From the NCBI GenBank assembly GCA_002633005.1, contig NMRA01000312.1:62001-126000 (forward strand): DNA of 64,000 bases, in the 5' to 3' direction. The notes under the pieces are model-generated. The model had not been told where the DNA came from. It did no database searches and worked only from the letters and a program-made list of their open reading frames with translations. The stretch comes from Phoronis australis (lineage: Eukaryota; Phoronida; Phoronidae). Shown here piece by piece: positions 46,901 through 61,900 of this stretch (positions within the stretch are counted from its first letter, which is position 1; every line of letters starts with the position of its first letter). Both the position numbers and the translations under genes were made by a program.

Positions 46901-49900
46901 AGATAGTGATCTTGCTACTTCTTGTTTAAAACCATTGCACATTACAGCCACAGCATGTACACAAATTTCAGACAGCAAGATCTTCTGAGAGTGGTGAGTA
47001 TACTAATTATGTTACTGAACAACTCATTGTAATTGCAGGCTAACTAAGAGTCTGTGACACCACAACCCTTCATTTTGATTGGCTCTTGAGATATGTGCTC
47101 AGGAGATGGCCAGAGAGGACTCTGTTTATGGTCTAATATTTGAATTACATGTAATTGCTTTTTAAAGTACAGACCGAAGATTATAGAATTTTACTAAGCT
47201 TGGTACCACGAGTGATATTGAAAGCCTACTTTCTGAAAATGTAGATCTCATAATCAGATAACCCACTTCATACAGAATAGCCACAATAAGTCATCTTCCA
47301 AGAAACAATCACAGATTTGCCTTTTTATTACAAGTGATTATTTTTAATAACGCTTTGCAAATGGCTCACCTGCGAGGGCCCAGCTGTAGTGGTCACTGGG
47401 TCAGTTGAAACACTGACTTCATTATTGAGAGTGTCCTTTGTATCCGCGATAGCATTGGCCGAGTTTCCTAAAATGGCGTAAAGTAATAGAGCCAAGTAGA
47501 GTTAGCTTTCTGGGAAACAGGGGGGGGGGGGGNGGGGTATACAAACAGCTGTAGAGCTAAGGGAAACCAGGACAAAACAAGTAGACAAAATTGGAATGTC
47601 ACAATGTTACTTTGTTCTGTTACATGATCCTTTCACACTCCACAGTGCTACACCTCCCAGCACTGGGAATGAGTAAAGGGAAAAAACAAATGTGTCAATT
47701 TTTGAATCCTAGAATTTTTTAGTCAATGTTTCGTATCAAAGGAAGATAAATGTGGACATCGACCAGTAAAAAATGGGAGTTTATTTCATACTCACAGAAC
47801 ATACATCCCACAAACTATGAAAAAACAACTTATTAATCAACAGTCATTCTTTCCATGGTTGATCACAAATAGGCGGAACATATAAGCACCAATCACAACC
47901 AGCATGACAGACAGAGTCAAGACAGCAAACAACAAGTTACAGTGACTGTCATACATTTACTGTTAAACATGGAGCGAATGGCTGTTGAAATCCTTTCCTT
48001 GCAAAATTATTATACTGGCAGTATTCCCAAAATATGTTCTAAAAGAAGACAATAACCTCCTGCAGGCAAATAAAGAGTTTACTACCTCCAAAAGAGATGC
48101 ACACTACTCACCCATCACAGCCATAATGGAGCCAGCAATGGCCTCTGTCTCACTTGACTCTAAGTCTTCAGTGCTTGAGCCTAATACTTCAATGGTTTTG
48201 TCTGTAGCTGCTGAGCCACTCATCTGAGCATCACCAGTCAACTGCTTTGAATCACCCAGTGTTTCAGTCATTGCCGTGGCCAAAGAGGCCACCTGCGAGA
48301 CATCACTGATGGGCACATTCTTGAGCGCAGAAGCCATCTCCGACCGCGCCTGAAAATATCCAAATTGAATTAAGATTAAGATGCAAGAAAATCTATAATT
48401 ATTACATACATAATGAGTACTGTTTGGGTCTTGCTTTTAGACTAAAAAATCATATTAACTGGTTGTAGTTTGCCATTGTTTCAAAGTTGAACATTTGAAT
48501 ACTGAACAAACTCTGTGTCCATGTGAATCACTTATGCTGGATTCAACAAACGCAAATTTTTTTAGAAAGTAATAATCCTAAAACCTGCCTCACCTTACAA
48601 GTCGAAAACTGGGAATGCTATCTTGCCTCATTTCAGAATTTTGAAGTCTAATTGTTTCGCCTGACAGAAGCAAAATCAACAAAAAACACGTGATCCAAAA
48701 TGACCACCATGCTAGTTGTGTGACTCAGCTATTGCACAATGTATGCCAACACTAGGTGTCTTAATGGCCATGACAACAGTTACCTGGGTTTGAGCCAGAG
48801 TCTTCCGTGCTTCTTCATCAATAGCACTTTCTGTTGTCGCTGGAGATGCCGTTGTTGGTGAACCAGTTGTTGTCGTGTTTGAGTCATCATCCAGGCGACT
48901 GCCTGTGACCTGTTGTTGCGTCGATCCTCCTGACACAGGAAATAAATAGTGAATGACAAACTATCTTCAACAACTTTTAACCATCTTCGATACCTGCGGA
49001 ATCAACTTTCAATCTACTCAATTTTACCAAGTGTAGTCTTTTATTACCATCAAGAACACTCTTGTTATAAAATTATACAAGCAAGGACTATGTGCTAGTG
49101 CTTTAAGTTGTTGCTATTGGCTTGCACATTCCGTGATAGTCAAAAAATTGGCTTAGACCATGTGATGCATCATTCCAAAGTGTAACCAGCAGGGAAAGAA
49201 TAGACCGTAAAAAAAACCAGTTTAGGGTACAGTATGGAGAACACGTGAACTTTTTTCTCATTCTTTATAAAAGATTTGTAGCATAAAATTAATGGTTTAC
49301 CATTATATGTTCAAGTTCTGTACCTTAGCTATCATCAGAAAATATTTTGAAAAATGTGGACACTCGCAATGATGCTGGAAGATCTTGAAAAATGAAAGAG
49401 GTAATTTTGGCCATTATTTTTGTCCAAAATTGGTGAAATGTTACTGTGCTTTTGAAGAAGATCGACAGAAGAAGAGAGGACATGATTGGAGCAGGACGCA
49501 GAATGTTTGAGGAAAGAAATGGCGAGGGAGAGATGGGTATCTGGTTATCTATTATATGCAATGGCTTACCTAACTGTGCCTTGCTGTTAAGTGTACTACT
49601 AATGGCCATCACAGTACAGGACAGTTTACTGACGTCACCACTAGAGGCCAGGTCCTTCATGTCAGATTCACCCGAGCTAATGGAGTCAACTATCGAATCA
49701 ACAGCAGCCTGTTGCGGTTTGTAAACCTTCAATTGAGATCATAATAAAAAACAATGACCAAATAAACATTCCTACAGTCATAAACCTATTAGTATAATAC
49801 GATAGTGAGTAAAAAACGACCTAATATTAGACATTCTGGTACAATGTCCAGTTTTCCTTCCAATTTCCATGCCTCAAAATCATTGCTCTTCATTTGCAGA

Positions 49901-52900
49901 CTTAGAAAAACATCCTATGAAACTGACCGAGTTTTTTAAGTGTTGGGCCGCTGATACACTTTGGACCCGAGTCAGGTAACTAGTGAAGGACGTACCTCAT
50001 TGTCTGCATAGTAAATAACTATGCAATCACAGCGAAACTTTTGAATGACAAATGGTAAACTAATAATAGTGAAGTAGTGATTAGCACGACAGCAGACAGT
50101 GTAAATCCGTGGGGCAAGTGCCCCATGCATGCATAGTGTTGTGGTTAAATACTGTGGAATCAAACGGGGCGCTGTAGTTTTGAAAGAAGTGACTATAGCT
50201 GAACCAGAAAAGCAAAACTACTATGCCTCATTGGGTGACGGAGTCAAGACTAGCCCAGCAAACATGTGACCAACAGAATGTGGGTCATAACTAAATGAAA
50301 CTGAACTGCAGCATCAAAGGCTGAGGTGCATATTAGGTGCAAGACATTTGTAATACTTTTGTGCATGGTGACTTACTACGTGATCACACTGACTATCTTT
50401 TCTCATAAGTTTCTTGTGTCTAGTATTGAATATAGACCTGATTAGGATTCAAGGCAAAAACATTTCAAGCAGCTTGAAGTTTGCCTGTGATTTAAATAAT
50501 TATCTGAGTATTCAGCATGCCCTTTGTTACAGAAAACACAACCAAACACCTCAAAGCACGAAGTATAATTTTCCGCAACATTTTTGTTAGCATGCAAAGC
50601 AAAGAAAAACTAAAATGTGTCAAAGTTCGGAGAAGAATCGACCAGCATCTCACAGAGGAAGAAATGGCAAAAAATAGAATTTAATTTAGCAAAATATTTG
50701 TGAGTTCATCTCAAGCTAAAGTGTGAACAGAGCAAACAACACTTTACTTACGAAGACCCCAGCATCTTCGGTAAATGAGGACGACCCGATGTAATCAGTG
50801 GCAATAAAAATAAACTGGATGTAGAAATCATCATCCTCATTACCAGCAGGTAAAATTTTTGGAGTCAGCATGTCACATGTTGATCCTGAAACAAAAATTT
50901 CAAATAAGGAATTTGTAATGAGTGATAAAAAGTGCAGCGATGGTTAGGCAGTGGAGTTGCGCAGTTTCATGTTCATGTTGAGGGAGAAGAAACAATCCAG
51001 TGGTCTGGCCCATGCATACTGAGGTCAACCAGTTGTGAATTAAATTGGACTAGTGCAACGTACCTGATCTTTGGTGTCAATGTTTACAGACCATTTCCAT
51101 TGGGTCTATGACGATTTTTTTAGATCATAATGTTCACAAAGTCAGACCATTGGATTTGAGAGAACATTATTTGCAAGTTTGGTAAAATCGTGATGGCAGT
51201 GCTGCATGGAGAGAAGCAATGGCCATGGTTTTCTCATTTATGACTAAAACTACGTGAAGCTATTCAAATCCCATAATATGGCTCTGAATGACTAAGTTCT
51301 ACATCTCAGTAACTTTATATTATGATATATTTGTTATTTTGCTGTGTAATGACCAGCAAAATTGTTATAGCTGCAGCTTTAACTTACTCACAAGCATTGG
51401 AACAAGTAGAGAACATTTGGTAAACCATGTCACCGCAAGTATTGAGTTTGTACAAAGAATATTGATTCCTACAATTAATATTTTGTACTACATGACACAG
51501 ATATTTTACATTCTCCATACCAACATGCATCCATTTGTAATCTTCGTCAGCATACAGCCGATATCCAATTTTGTACGTCAGCGGTAAATCCTCATCGATG
51601 AAACCGTCACACAAGGTGTTGAACAATGTCTGCAGGGCTGTGCCGTTAGGTGGGTTAATGCTCCCTCTACCAACCCGAGGCGGCTTGTTGATGGTCGCTT
51701 CAAGTGTAGCCTGACCTGTATTATGTGAGTGAGAATGAGTTCAGCAAAAGTGAAATGTACACACAAATACTACAAGACAAAAGAAATCAGACAAAGCTCC
51801 CCTATCATGATCATGGCAACACCGACTGGTAATGACTATTACAACATGGCCGCCTTCATAACTCTCCTGTTATTTCCCCTTCAATGTCAGTCATAAAAGA
51901 AGGCTGCTTTGACAATGCACTTGGCTTCCATGCACCCAGCAGGAATTTGCTTGAAACTGATATCTTTTCCAATATTTAACATTAAATCCAAGTAAAACAA
52001 TCAATCATAAATTATACTATATTAGGTTCTTAAAATGATTAGTCAACTCCAAATTCCATATCACAAAAGAACAATGTAATGCAGCATTAAGTAGCATGAG
52101 TAGTGATTCACCATATGAATATGCTTCATAAGCCACTTACCATAATTATCTGGGTTACTGCCCTGTCGATAAACACGCACAGAAATGAAGAATCTCTTCT
52201 TAATGTCCTCTGGATGAGTGAAAAAGTTTGCGTAGATACCGAGATTGGCCGTTTGTAAACCTGTTGATGTCTGATTGGACCAAAACTCACCAGGGGTCTC
52301 CTTAGCATCTGTGTATTTTTGATCAAGTTCAGCCGACAAAAGACTCCATCTGCAGAAAAGTACAACTGATTGAAACTAGAACAGTTCTAAGCAACCAATC
52401 AAATTCATGACATTACAAATTCACTTAAAATTTAAGGATCACAAGGTGACGGGTGCAACGCTTACAGCACAGAAACGAAGGTAAACAACTACACCTAAAT
52501 TGGTGTTAGGGGCGCACTGATTTGCATGAGAATTCACTCATGGAACATGTCTGCAAAATTTCATGAACATCTACCAAAGATTTTGGAGATATAGCAGCAG
52601 ACGCTGAATGGACAGGCATTTTAGGCTTGGAGGGGGTATGTAGTCCACATAGTGGCTTAGAATTTTGCGAATGGTTGTAAATCACAGGTGCGATTCACAC
52701 ACAATAGGCCTCTTGAAATTTTCATCAAAGATAAGTGAAAGCAGTTCTTTGTGAGCCCTGCTCTTAGTCATACAACTGTCTTAAGTTGTTCTGTGCAACT
52801 AAACACAGCTTAACAAAGGGTTTATGGTCCTGGTTGAGAAGATAGGTGTTTTATTACCTCCATGTGGATTATGAACAGCCAAGTCCAAAATGCGGGTAAG

Positions 52901-55900
52901 ACAAAATTGTAATGCTCCCACACATAACATGTGATAAAATTGTATAATGCTTACAATAAAAGCTTATTATATAAGTGGGGAGGAAACGTCATTTTAGAGT
53001 CAATAAAACAAATTTCAAATGCTTACTGGTAGACATAAGCCACGCCTCGTCTGCTATTCTTCACAAATGACTGGAGACTCACTTTCATATCAGGGTTAAA
53101 CTTGGGTATGTTGTCCTTCTTACGACAGTTGGCAGCACACCTGACAGTGTTCAGGGGTTGAAAGTTATTTGAAGTTGACAAAACACAAAATCACATGATT
53201 GTACAATCTTAGTATTCATTTTTTATCACATTCCACAGAAAATTAAACTCAAAACGTTTTGTTAGAAAACTAATAGCAGAGTGTTGATTTACAAACTCTC
53301 AACAAATTGTAGACTAGTTCAGTCAAATGAAATAAAGCAAAGCTGCGACTGTGAGTATAATGTGTAATACAAAAAAATATTCACACAAAATGACCCAGAG
53401 TTTCACATCATGATGGCTCGTCTGAATTCTAACTTATCATTATCATAGTCTTCCTTGGCGACTGAGAATGGAGGGGAACAAACAGGAAAGTTAATTAGCA
53501 AGGTGTCTTTTAGTCATTCTGCAATTAGAATTTTGTCAACCTTGTAGTTATTAACAGTCATTTTTGCTGTTAACAGATTTAGCTGCCATGACGGGGAAAC
53601 TACATGTCTGATTACTTTTGTCTAGTACTATCTAATGTAACTCCGATGGTAATTCAACTCCATTGATCATTCAGCTTTAAAGCATAAATTAAGTACATTG
53701 AATTCACTTAATTCTCCATATGCTAGCAGATTCAAGATCATTTTGTGTTTTTATCTCTGTCAGATCGGCATGACCTGACAACAAAACTTTAAATCAAGCG
53801 TAATGCCAATTGAGATAATTGAATGTTAGCTAATTGCTATGACAACAACCGCTATATCCAAAGAACCCTGAAAAGCACCATCCAATACAATTTGAAAATC
53901 ATAGTTACAGAGACAGTTCCAGCCCAACTCATGCCTTAGTCTCGACTCACGTAATTTCCACTTCAGGAGATGGTCCGTCTGTGATCTCCAGGAACTGTGA
54001 CACAGTCACTTTCCTGTCGTCTTTTCTGATAACTACCTTGATCTCGAGGGTGTCTCGTTCATACGTATTGTACAAGTCCATAAAGAATGTACTACCTGTG
54101 TTGTTAGCCATCAAACCTGCAGTTTATAACAAAATGACTTCAAATCTACAACATGGCTCAAGGTGCCACATTTAATGTTAAATTCCAATTTTGGCAGATA
54201 CAATTTTCTCCTAGTCCGTTGTAACAAGTAACTTATTTCTGCCCAACATCCAGGTTAGTCTCTGGAAATGGAGTCTGGGATGCACTTAATATTTTTCGGA
54301 GACATGCAAAACATAAATATCAAATTCTTCTACAGGAAATAGTAATTTAGCAAAGAAATTCCAAAATTGTTATTTTTCTATGATTTTCAAAGGCTAAACA
54401 ATAAAGCGCTCGGAGGAGCGACACTTGGCAAAATTATGCGAAAACAGGACGATGGGGAGGAGGAGGACGACGATCATGATGACTAGCGAAAAATGAAAAA
54501 TATCTTATGAAAGCCCGTTTAAAACTGTATCAAACTGTACAGATTTCTGATCGGTTAATGTACATGGCAAGAAATTCCCGGCACACAAAACTATTTGCAA
54601 ATAACGCCAAATTTGACAATTTTCTCCTTGAAATAACCACTTCCCTGCAAGTGCTAGAAAAAGTCTGACTACAGATTCGGAATGCTCGTCCTCTCTAGAT
54701 TCTAACTATGTGGCCATACTAAGCCCCTTATCAGCTACTTTTTTTAGAAAATCTGATCTGCCTGACAGCCACCTGAAATCGCACCCCGTTTCTCGGACAG
54801 CAGACGACAGGGGTGCAAATGACAGCCACCAGTTTGCATCAAAAGTAGGTAAAACTTGGCTTTTCTCATTCAAAAGCACAAGTAAATAAGTTTCCTGGCA
54901 ATTGTTGTCAACAATTTCCTCAAACCACCCGCCAAACCTGACACACGCCCTCAACATAAATTCTAGAGACTAGAAAATGCTAAGTGGCCGCGGCCTGACT
55001 ATTCAGTGCTACGTACAGTCTTGAGCGACAATAGGCAAAATTAACGACGAAGATGATTGTGATGATGAAGGTGGCGATGATGAACAACATCATAACATTC
55101 ATACGACGAACTTAGATGTCATAAATTAGTAAGAAATAAGCTACAGTCTTGTTCAAATAAACTAAACCAAAATCAATGCATTAAGAGCGCTCAACAAAGG
55201 AACAACGCTATCAGAAAATCTCAAATAATTTGAAAAGTAGACATCCTAGCAAAAATGGAAAAGATCTTCTGAAAGCTCGTTCCAAATTCTATCTAAATTG
55301 ATAGTTTCGCAACATTCCATAATTTTTTCAAAAAAATTGAAATTTTGCGTTTTTTTTTAAATCAAAGTCAAATAACTCGAAAACGGTAAGTCTGAGAATG
55401 ACGTTATTGCAGAACTTTTGAAAGAGCATACTTCAAGGAATCCACATGCAACAATTCACGTCATTTGCTCTTCCCGTTAAAAATGCGACCACAGAACGAT
55501 TGAAAATGGTTGAAAATGCGCCATCTTGAAAATGACTTCCGGTTTGACAAAATTTTATAAAAGCTGATCGAATGCAAAAAACACGTGACCATTTTGAAAA
55601 TGATTGGTTCACCAATGTGCCCTCTACAGGAGAAAACGTTTTCGGCCAGTTATCGAGGTGCGCATGCACCATCGTCAATATTTCCGCCACCTTTAACCGG
55701 AAGCCAACATTTTTCGGCACATTTGTAGCACACGTGTTCTACAATAATCCTACTAAGTTTCAGCACTGTACATCAAAAAATGCAGCCTCTATGAGCATTC
55801 GAATGTGAAATCGGAAACAAAATGGCCACCACATCCGCCATCTTGAATCCGATCATGACTAAAACCAATAGGCTTCCAGGACTTTCCAATCTACACGTCG

Positions 55901-58900
55901 TGTGCAAATTTCGTGAACATCGGACGAAAATTGTGACCTGTAGGGAGCGAACAAACAAAAATGATCGATGAGCCATGCTTTGTTCCATAATCCAAAATAG
56001 GTGGCGCTATGTGACAGGGTAGGAACAGCGCTATCGGAAAATCCTGAATGATTCAAAAAGTTGACGTTGTAGCGAAAAATGGAAAATATTTTCTGAAAAC
56101 CTGTTCAAAACTACCTACTTTGACAATTTTGCAACATTCCATAACTTTTTCGAAAAAAATTAAATTTTGCGTTTTTTTGAGATTCAAAGTCAAATAACTC
56201 AAAAATGGTAAGTCTGAGAAAAACGCTATCGCAGAAGTTTTGAAAGAGCATACTTCAAGGAATCCACAGGCAAAAATTCACGTCATTTGCTCTTCCCGTT
56301 AAAAACGCGACCACAGAACGATTGAAAACGTGTGAACACGCGCCACAGCCGCCATCTTGAAACTGACTTCTTCGCAAATGCGCCCTCTGGAGGAGAAAAT
56401 GTTTTTGGCCAGATATCGGGGTGCGCATGCACCACTTCCAATATTTCCGCCATCTTTGACCGGAAGTCAACGATTTTCGGCACAGTGGTAGCACATGTGT
56501 TCTATAATAATCGTACCACATTTCAGCCCTGCGCGTCGAAAAAATGCGGCCTCTACGAGCATTTGACTGTGAAATCGGAAACCAAATGGCCACCACATCC
56601 GCCATTTTGAATCTGATCATGACCAAAACCAATAGCGTTCCAGTACTTCCCGATCTACACGTCGTGTGCAAATTTTGTGAAAATCGGATGAAAATTGCGA
56701 CCTGTAGAGAGAGAACAAAAAAAAACTTGCTGTCAGACCAACATACTTGTCAGAAGAATTCTGCCAAGTAATAAACGCAAATCATGCATATAATGAAACA
56801 AAAGCTTCTTCAAACATTTGTTTTTGCGAAGAATTTTGACTTTATGCTACAATGGGCATGATTCTGTCACTCCCTGTAACTGACTGAGTTTAAGTTTCAT
56901 CACTTGTTGCTGGGCCTCGCCAGGTGGCCACTAAATTGTCTCTTCATCTAATGATGGTGTTTGAATAAATGACACCGAAACATGTCAAGTCATTTTAAAA
57001 CCATAGTTGTTTTTATTGTCATAGGGGACACTTGTGATTGCTCCATCAGGGCACTAGAAAAGTGATTGAGAAAGGTGCAATCAACTCAGGTTGCTTGCTT
57101 GAATATTGTGTGTTGTGTAAATGAAGGTTAATAAAATATACCTTAGATGATTGATAAAAATTTCCAGTACCTGAAGAGTTGTACATATCCACTGTCGAGC
57201 ACCCACCCACATCTCCCGTAGGTGCAAAGTACGTGCAGTTGGTTGTGAATTCCTTCGTGATCTCCGTGTAGTCTTTGTTAAATTCCGGCCACTGCTCGCA
57301 TGTCCGTCGACACAGCCAAAGAAATGTGAACCCAGACAGGTCTGTAGGGTCTGACATATCTGGGTCTCTCGTGCTATCTACAATCGCGTTGAACAAGACT
57401 GTCGTACCCCACATCTTCCTCACGGTCAGGCCGCCCTCCACCCCTCCTGAGAGCGGCGTTTTGCATACTCTGATAAACACACAGTCAACATTCTCAATGT
57501 TAATTTCCTGATCCATGGAAACATTCAAGCAGATCTTGTACAAACCATATGGCATGTATCTTTTAGGTGCTTCCAGCGTCGTCAGCTTGGTGGAATATGT
57601 TTCAACCATGCCCATGTCATAAGGAGTCTCTTCAAGCGTTTCATCATTGACGGATGAAACGTCCCAGCGATAGTGAGCAATCTTCGTTGACTTGCAGTTG
57701 AGCGTGACATGCGATGGAATGACAAACTTCTTTGACTTCTGTATCATCTTGTATTTAGACTTGTCGCAGAAGGGGGGCTGGCAGCTGTTGGGATTCTGCA
57801 GGTCTACCACAGGCCATGAACAAGGGCCGCGTGTGATGCCAATGAAGAGTATGGAGTTTTCATTCGACACCTGATTCTGAGCATACAAGCGGATTGTGTA
57901 TGTGCCGATGTTTTGAAAGTTGTTATAAACGGTGACATTGGGTTCATAAGTCGGAGAGGCTTCACGGATGTCTTCGAAATCTTTTGCTGAATAGGATTCG
58001 AAACGAGCAGATGGATTTTCAAACTCTAATGGAAAGCTATTCTTGCATTGAGTTTTGTTTCCTAGAAACAATAAATGACCATCTAAAGAGGAGACATCGA
58101 CAAAATTAATAAAGTAGCAGGCATCTGTTCCGATGGTGCCAGCGCTCACTTGGAATGGTGTGGAGACATTACGTGAGCGCGGTGTAGTTGTAAAGATGCC
58201 ACTGTTCTTGATCGACCGTTGGATAGTAATGGTGCGTTCTGCATAAGCCTCACTCAACAGATTAGTTGCATTTACCTTAATAGTATAGGTACCTGGATTC
58301 TCGTATTTGTGAACTATAGTCTTCTCGTTGTACACCTCCTCAGTTTTACCGTCGCCAAAATCCCACAAGAACGTGATTAGTGAACCACGATCCATTGTTG
58401 CTTCAAGCAATAAATCCGACTCCAAATGGAAGTATTCATCAACACCGTTAAAACTACTGATGATACCTGGGGTCAAAGAGGAGTCTTCAGCCTGCTCGTT
58501 GATGTTGCCTATCGCCATATTAACTATATCCTCAAAAACGCCGTGAGTAAAGTTGAATGTACCATTGGAGACTAAGTTTTCTAATTTAAGCTGAACAGTA
58601 AAGAGGTCACCAAAAAAGTAAGTATGGCAGATTTTAAAAACGTGATGTTGACACATTTCTGGGGCCATTGAGTTATTCAAACACATGAAGTTTCCTGCAG
58701 GAAGATCTTGTCCATGAGTTGATGAATTACTGCCATCACCGAAGTCAACAATAAAGGTCACATTTGTTGGAAAATCAAACAAGACGTCCCTGAAAATGTC
58801 AAAACATATTTCTATCTGCCAATCTGGTTCGGAAATCAAGGTTTCGTTCTTGTCACCAACGATCGTGAATTCATAAATAGGTTTCTGGACGATAATGGGT

Positions 58901-61900
58901 AATTCAAGGGTAGTGTTAACAACACCGACAGAGTTGTTGGTAATCACCATGACATCGTATACGCCTACAATATTAAAAGTGTGCATCTGGCAATTGAGGC
59001 CAACAGGGTCGTAAGGTGCGATATCACGGGAGGTGTTATCGCGATAATCCCAGGTAATATCCAGTCGACTCCCCCAAGTCATTGTCACACACAATGTGGA
59101 ATTCTCAAAGATTTTCACATACAACACGCTTTCGTTTACCACCAAACCTTGCACTGCTTGATCAACGACGACTTGCAATTCAAAGAACATGTGACTGACG
59201 AAGTTCGATATGTTCAATGTGATGTTGTATGTTCCAAAAGCTTCATAAGCATGCGTAGTGAGCACGTCATCAATGGCTGGTTGACCACTGATAGATGTTG
59301 GAGTTGTACTATTACTAGTGCTGTTAATGACAGTTATGCTGTTTAGGTTGAGCACTGTGGATGTTGTCTGTGTGTAGTTGAAAACCATTCCAAATGAATC
59401 ATTGAAGAAACCACCGTCACCAAATTCATAACTGAAAAATGCGTCCGTAGGAAGTGGGTCAACAATGTAATTGCCGATGTAAAAGATTGAAAACAGCATT
59501 TCAGCAGGTCCCTCAGGAAATACAGGAATAGGGGAGTTGGTGGTGACACCTAGCTGTTTCACCGGGAACTGAACGGTGACGTTACGGCACATGGTCACAT
59601 TGCTAACCTGATTAATGACAGACAAACAGACATTGTAATGACGAACGTCCACAAAAATGTGCTCAAACTGGATCAAATCTCCCGTAAGCATGTCGTATCT
59701 GTACTCATAATCTTTTGCGTTGTCGTGATCGTAGTCCAGAAAGACATCAATCCGAGAGCCATTTGCCATGGTGACATTGAACAGTATGGCTTCATAAGGA
59801 CGCACGTACGATGTGTTAAGTATGATGTCAACGTCAGTGATTATATATTCGACCCAAACGGTGAATGTGTCTGTCAAATTAAACGGAGGTACGAGATTCC
59901 ATGCATCCACAGAGAGATTATGTGGGCCCGTGACAAGGTAGTCTTGTTCTTCCAGTGTAACATTCCCGGGTTCAAACTCGCTCATTATGAACAGCCGTGT
60001 CTTGTTTCCGTTGAATGAAGACGAGAAGGTAACAGCAGAGCCTGCGCCTAAAGTGATGGGAATGACGTCGAAATCGTGGAACGGGATTGGCTCGATGGGA
60101 ATGATTGACAAGTTGGTGAGTGGCACCTGAATGGGTAGATATGTCTCGTTGATACTGACACTGCTTATACGGTTGAATACCGTCACTGACATGGTATAGT
60201 TCCCTATGTCGGCATAGATGTAGTCAAATGAAGCATGGAATACTGAAAATAAAGACAGAATACATGTTTGAACATTAGTCAAGCTTATTCATTTTATCAG
60301 TGTTCTCAATGTAATCCTACTTCTTCCTATTAACATCACCACCACCACCAGCATCACTATAACAGTAACATGGTTGACTCCATATTCACTAGGTGCTTCT
60401 AATGAACAAAAGTGACCATTTTGACTTATACTGAGGAGTGGAAAGCTGCAGTTCATAAGCAAGGGGAAATATATTGCTCCAAAGAGACTACTTAAATTGA
60501 CATATTAGTAAGGGTAGGACCATTGAATCATTAGCACTACGAAGAGAATTTCAAGTCATCCATTATAGTCCAGGATTGTTGCATACAGGAAACCTAAAAA
60601 TTGCAAAGACACCAGAACCGCACTAGAAAGCATTACAAAACAGTATTTTAATGAAAACTTAGATAAGAATCTCAATGTTAGATTATCGCACAACTAGCCA
60701 ACATAAAATCAAATATTTAACTAATAATATTGAAATATTAATTTCATGCTTTTCTTACCCGAAGCATTGGCAAAGACTGCGAAGTCCACTAGAGTGGAGA
60801 CATTGAATTTGGTTACCGTCATCTCCATATAGGTTGGTGTTACATTATTCTGTGTTTCATTGACCCCTGATTCTTGGTTCACCACTGGGACCACCACGAC
60901 ATCATTCACAGTTGTGTTGGTGACGTTATAGGTGGGAAGCAGATTCTGGTTCATACCGTCCACTTCCTGTATTTCAAAGACTGTACCATCACCCATGTCA
61001 ACAAGGTATGTCACATTGGTGCCTACAAAGAAACAATGACAGAGTCATTTCAGTCTACTACAAGTAAAATGTTGTCAATAGAAAAGTAGTGAAATTGTAT
61101 TAGTCATAATAAATGACCTTATATCGCCTACCCAGGGTTTGGTTTTAGCTCTGGTAACGAGCTTGCGACGCACGAACTATTATATATCATTCGGGACATA
61201 TGTCGATCATAAATAGAATTTTTACTAACCTTCCTCAAGCAAGGACTAACTAACTAAATTGAAATTTAATTGATATTTGCAAGATATTGATGACTTGACA
61301 TTGTTTGAAAAGCAGTGAAATTTTGATACTCAACAGTCAAATTCTCAGAGAGAAAGCGTGACACATGAGACATGCTAGGCTAAATGAATAAAGATACAGA
61401 ATTTCCAAGTTTAGTGCATAAAATTTTGTGGGCTCTATAAATTGAAGTTACATCTATCTCCGAGAAAATCATGACGATTTTTAGAAATAAGTTAGACACG
61501 AAATGAAAAACTTCACAGAATAATTATTGACATTAGTTATAATTACTGATTGAACGATATTTTTACAAAAATTATAAAATTAATGTACTTAGTTGTCCTT
61601 CAATACTCCTTGTAAACAATCCCATAAATGTCCAGTTAACGAGATACTTGAAGTGGTCAATTATTGCTTCTTCATAGTTATTCAAAATAACATGTTTTTT
61701 GGGGAAACATTCAAACCAAATATCAACACTGAGACTAAGCCTTGTTCAAGGTGAAATTATCAGGTGATCAATACACAGCCTGGGCAATGAAATAAAATCA
61801 ACAAACAGTGTTGTATTGTATTGAATTCTTCATCAATAACTTAATAATAGTTCCTAGTGTTACCTTGATCAATATCCAACTGAATGTGTGTTGGGGTTTC

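Noticed and set aside
51384-51520. Extension of polycystin exon 9 to a later GTAAGT donor
   Set aside because: That donor gives the wrong phase for exon 10 and breaks the REJ strand order; CATGTTG/GTATGG fits both.
55433-56671. Pairs of similar small proteins on the minus strand (MPKxVxFR type)
   Set aside because: Similarity reflects the duplicated intronic repeat; stops, frame shifts and composition do not support coding.
58981-60018. Plus-strand frames of ~120 codons within the PKD exon
   Set aside because: Antisense shadows of exon 5 with no independent signals.
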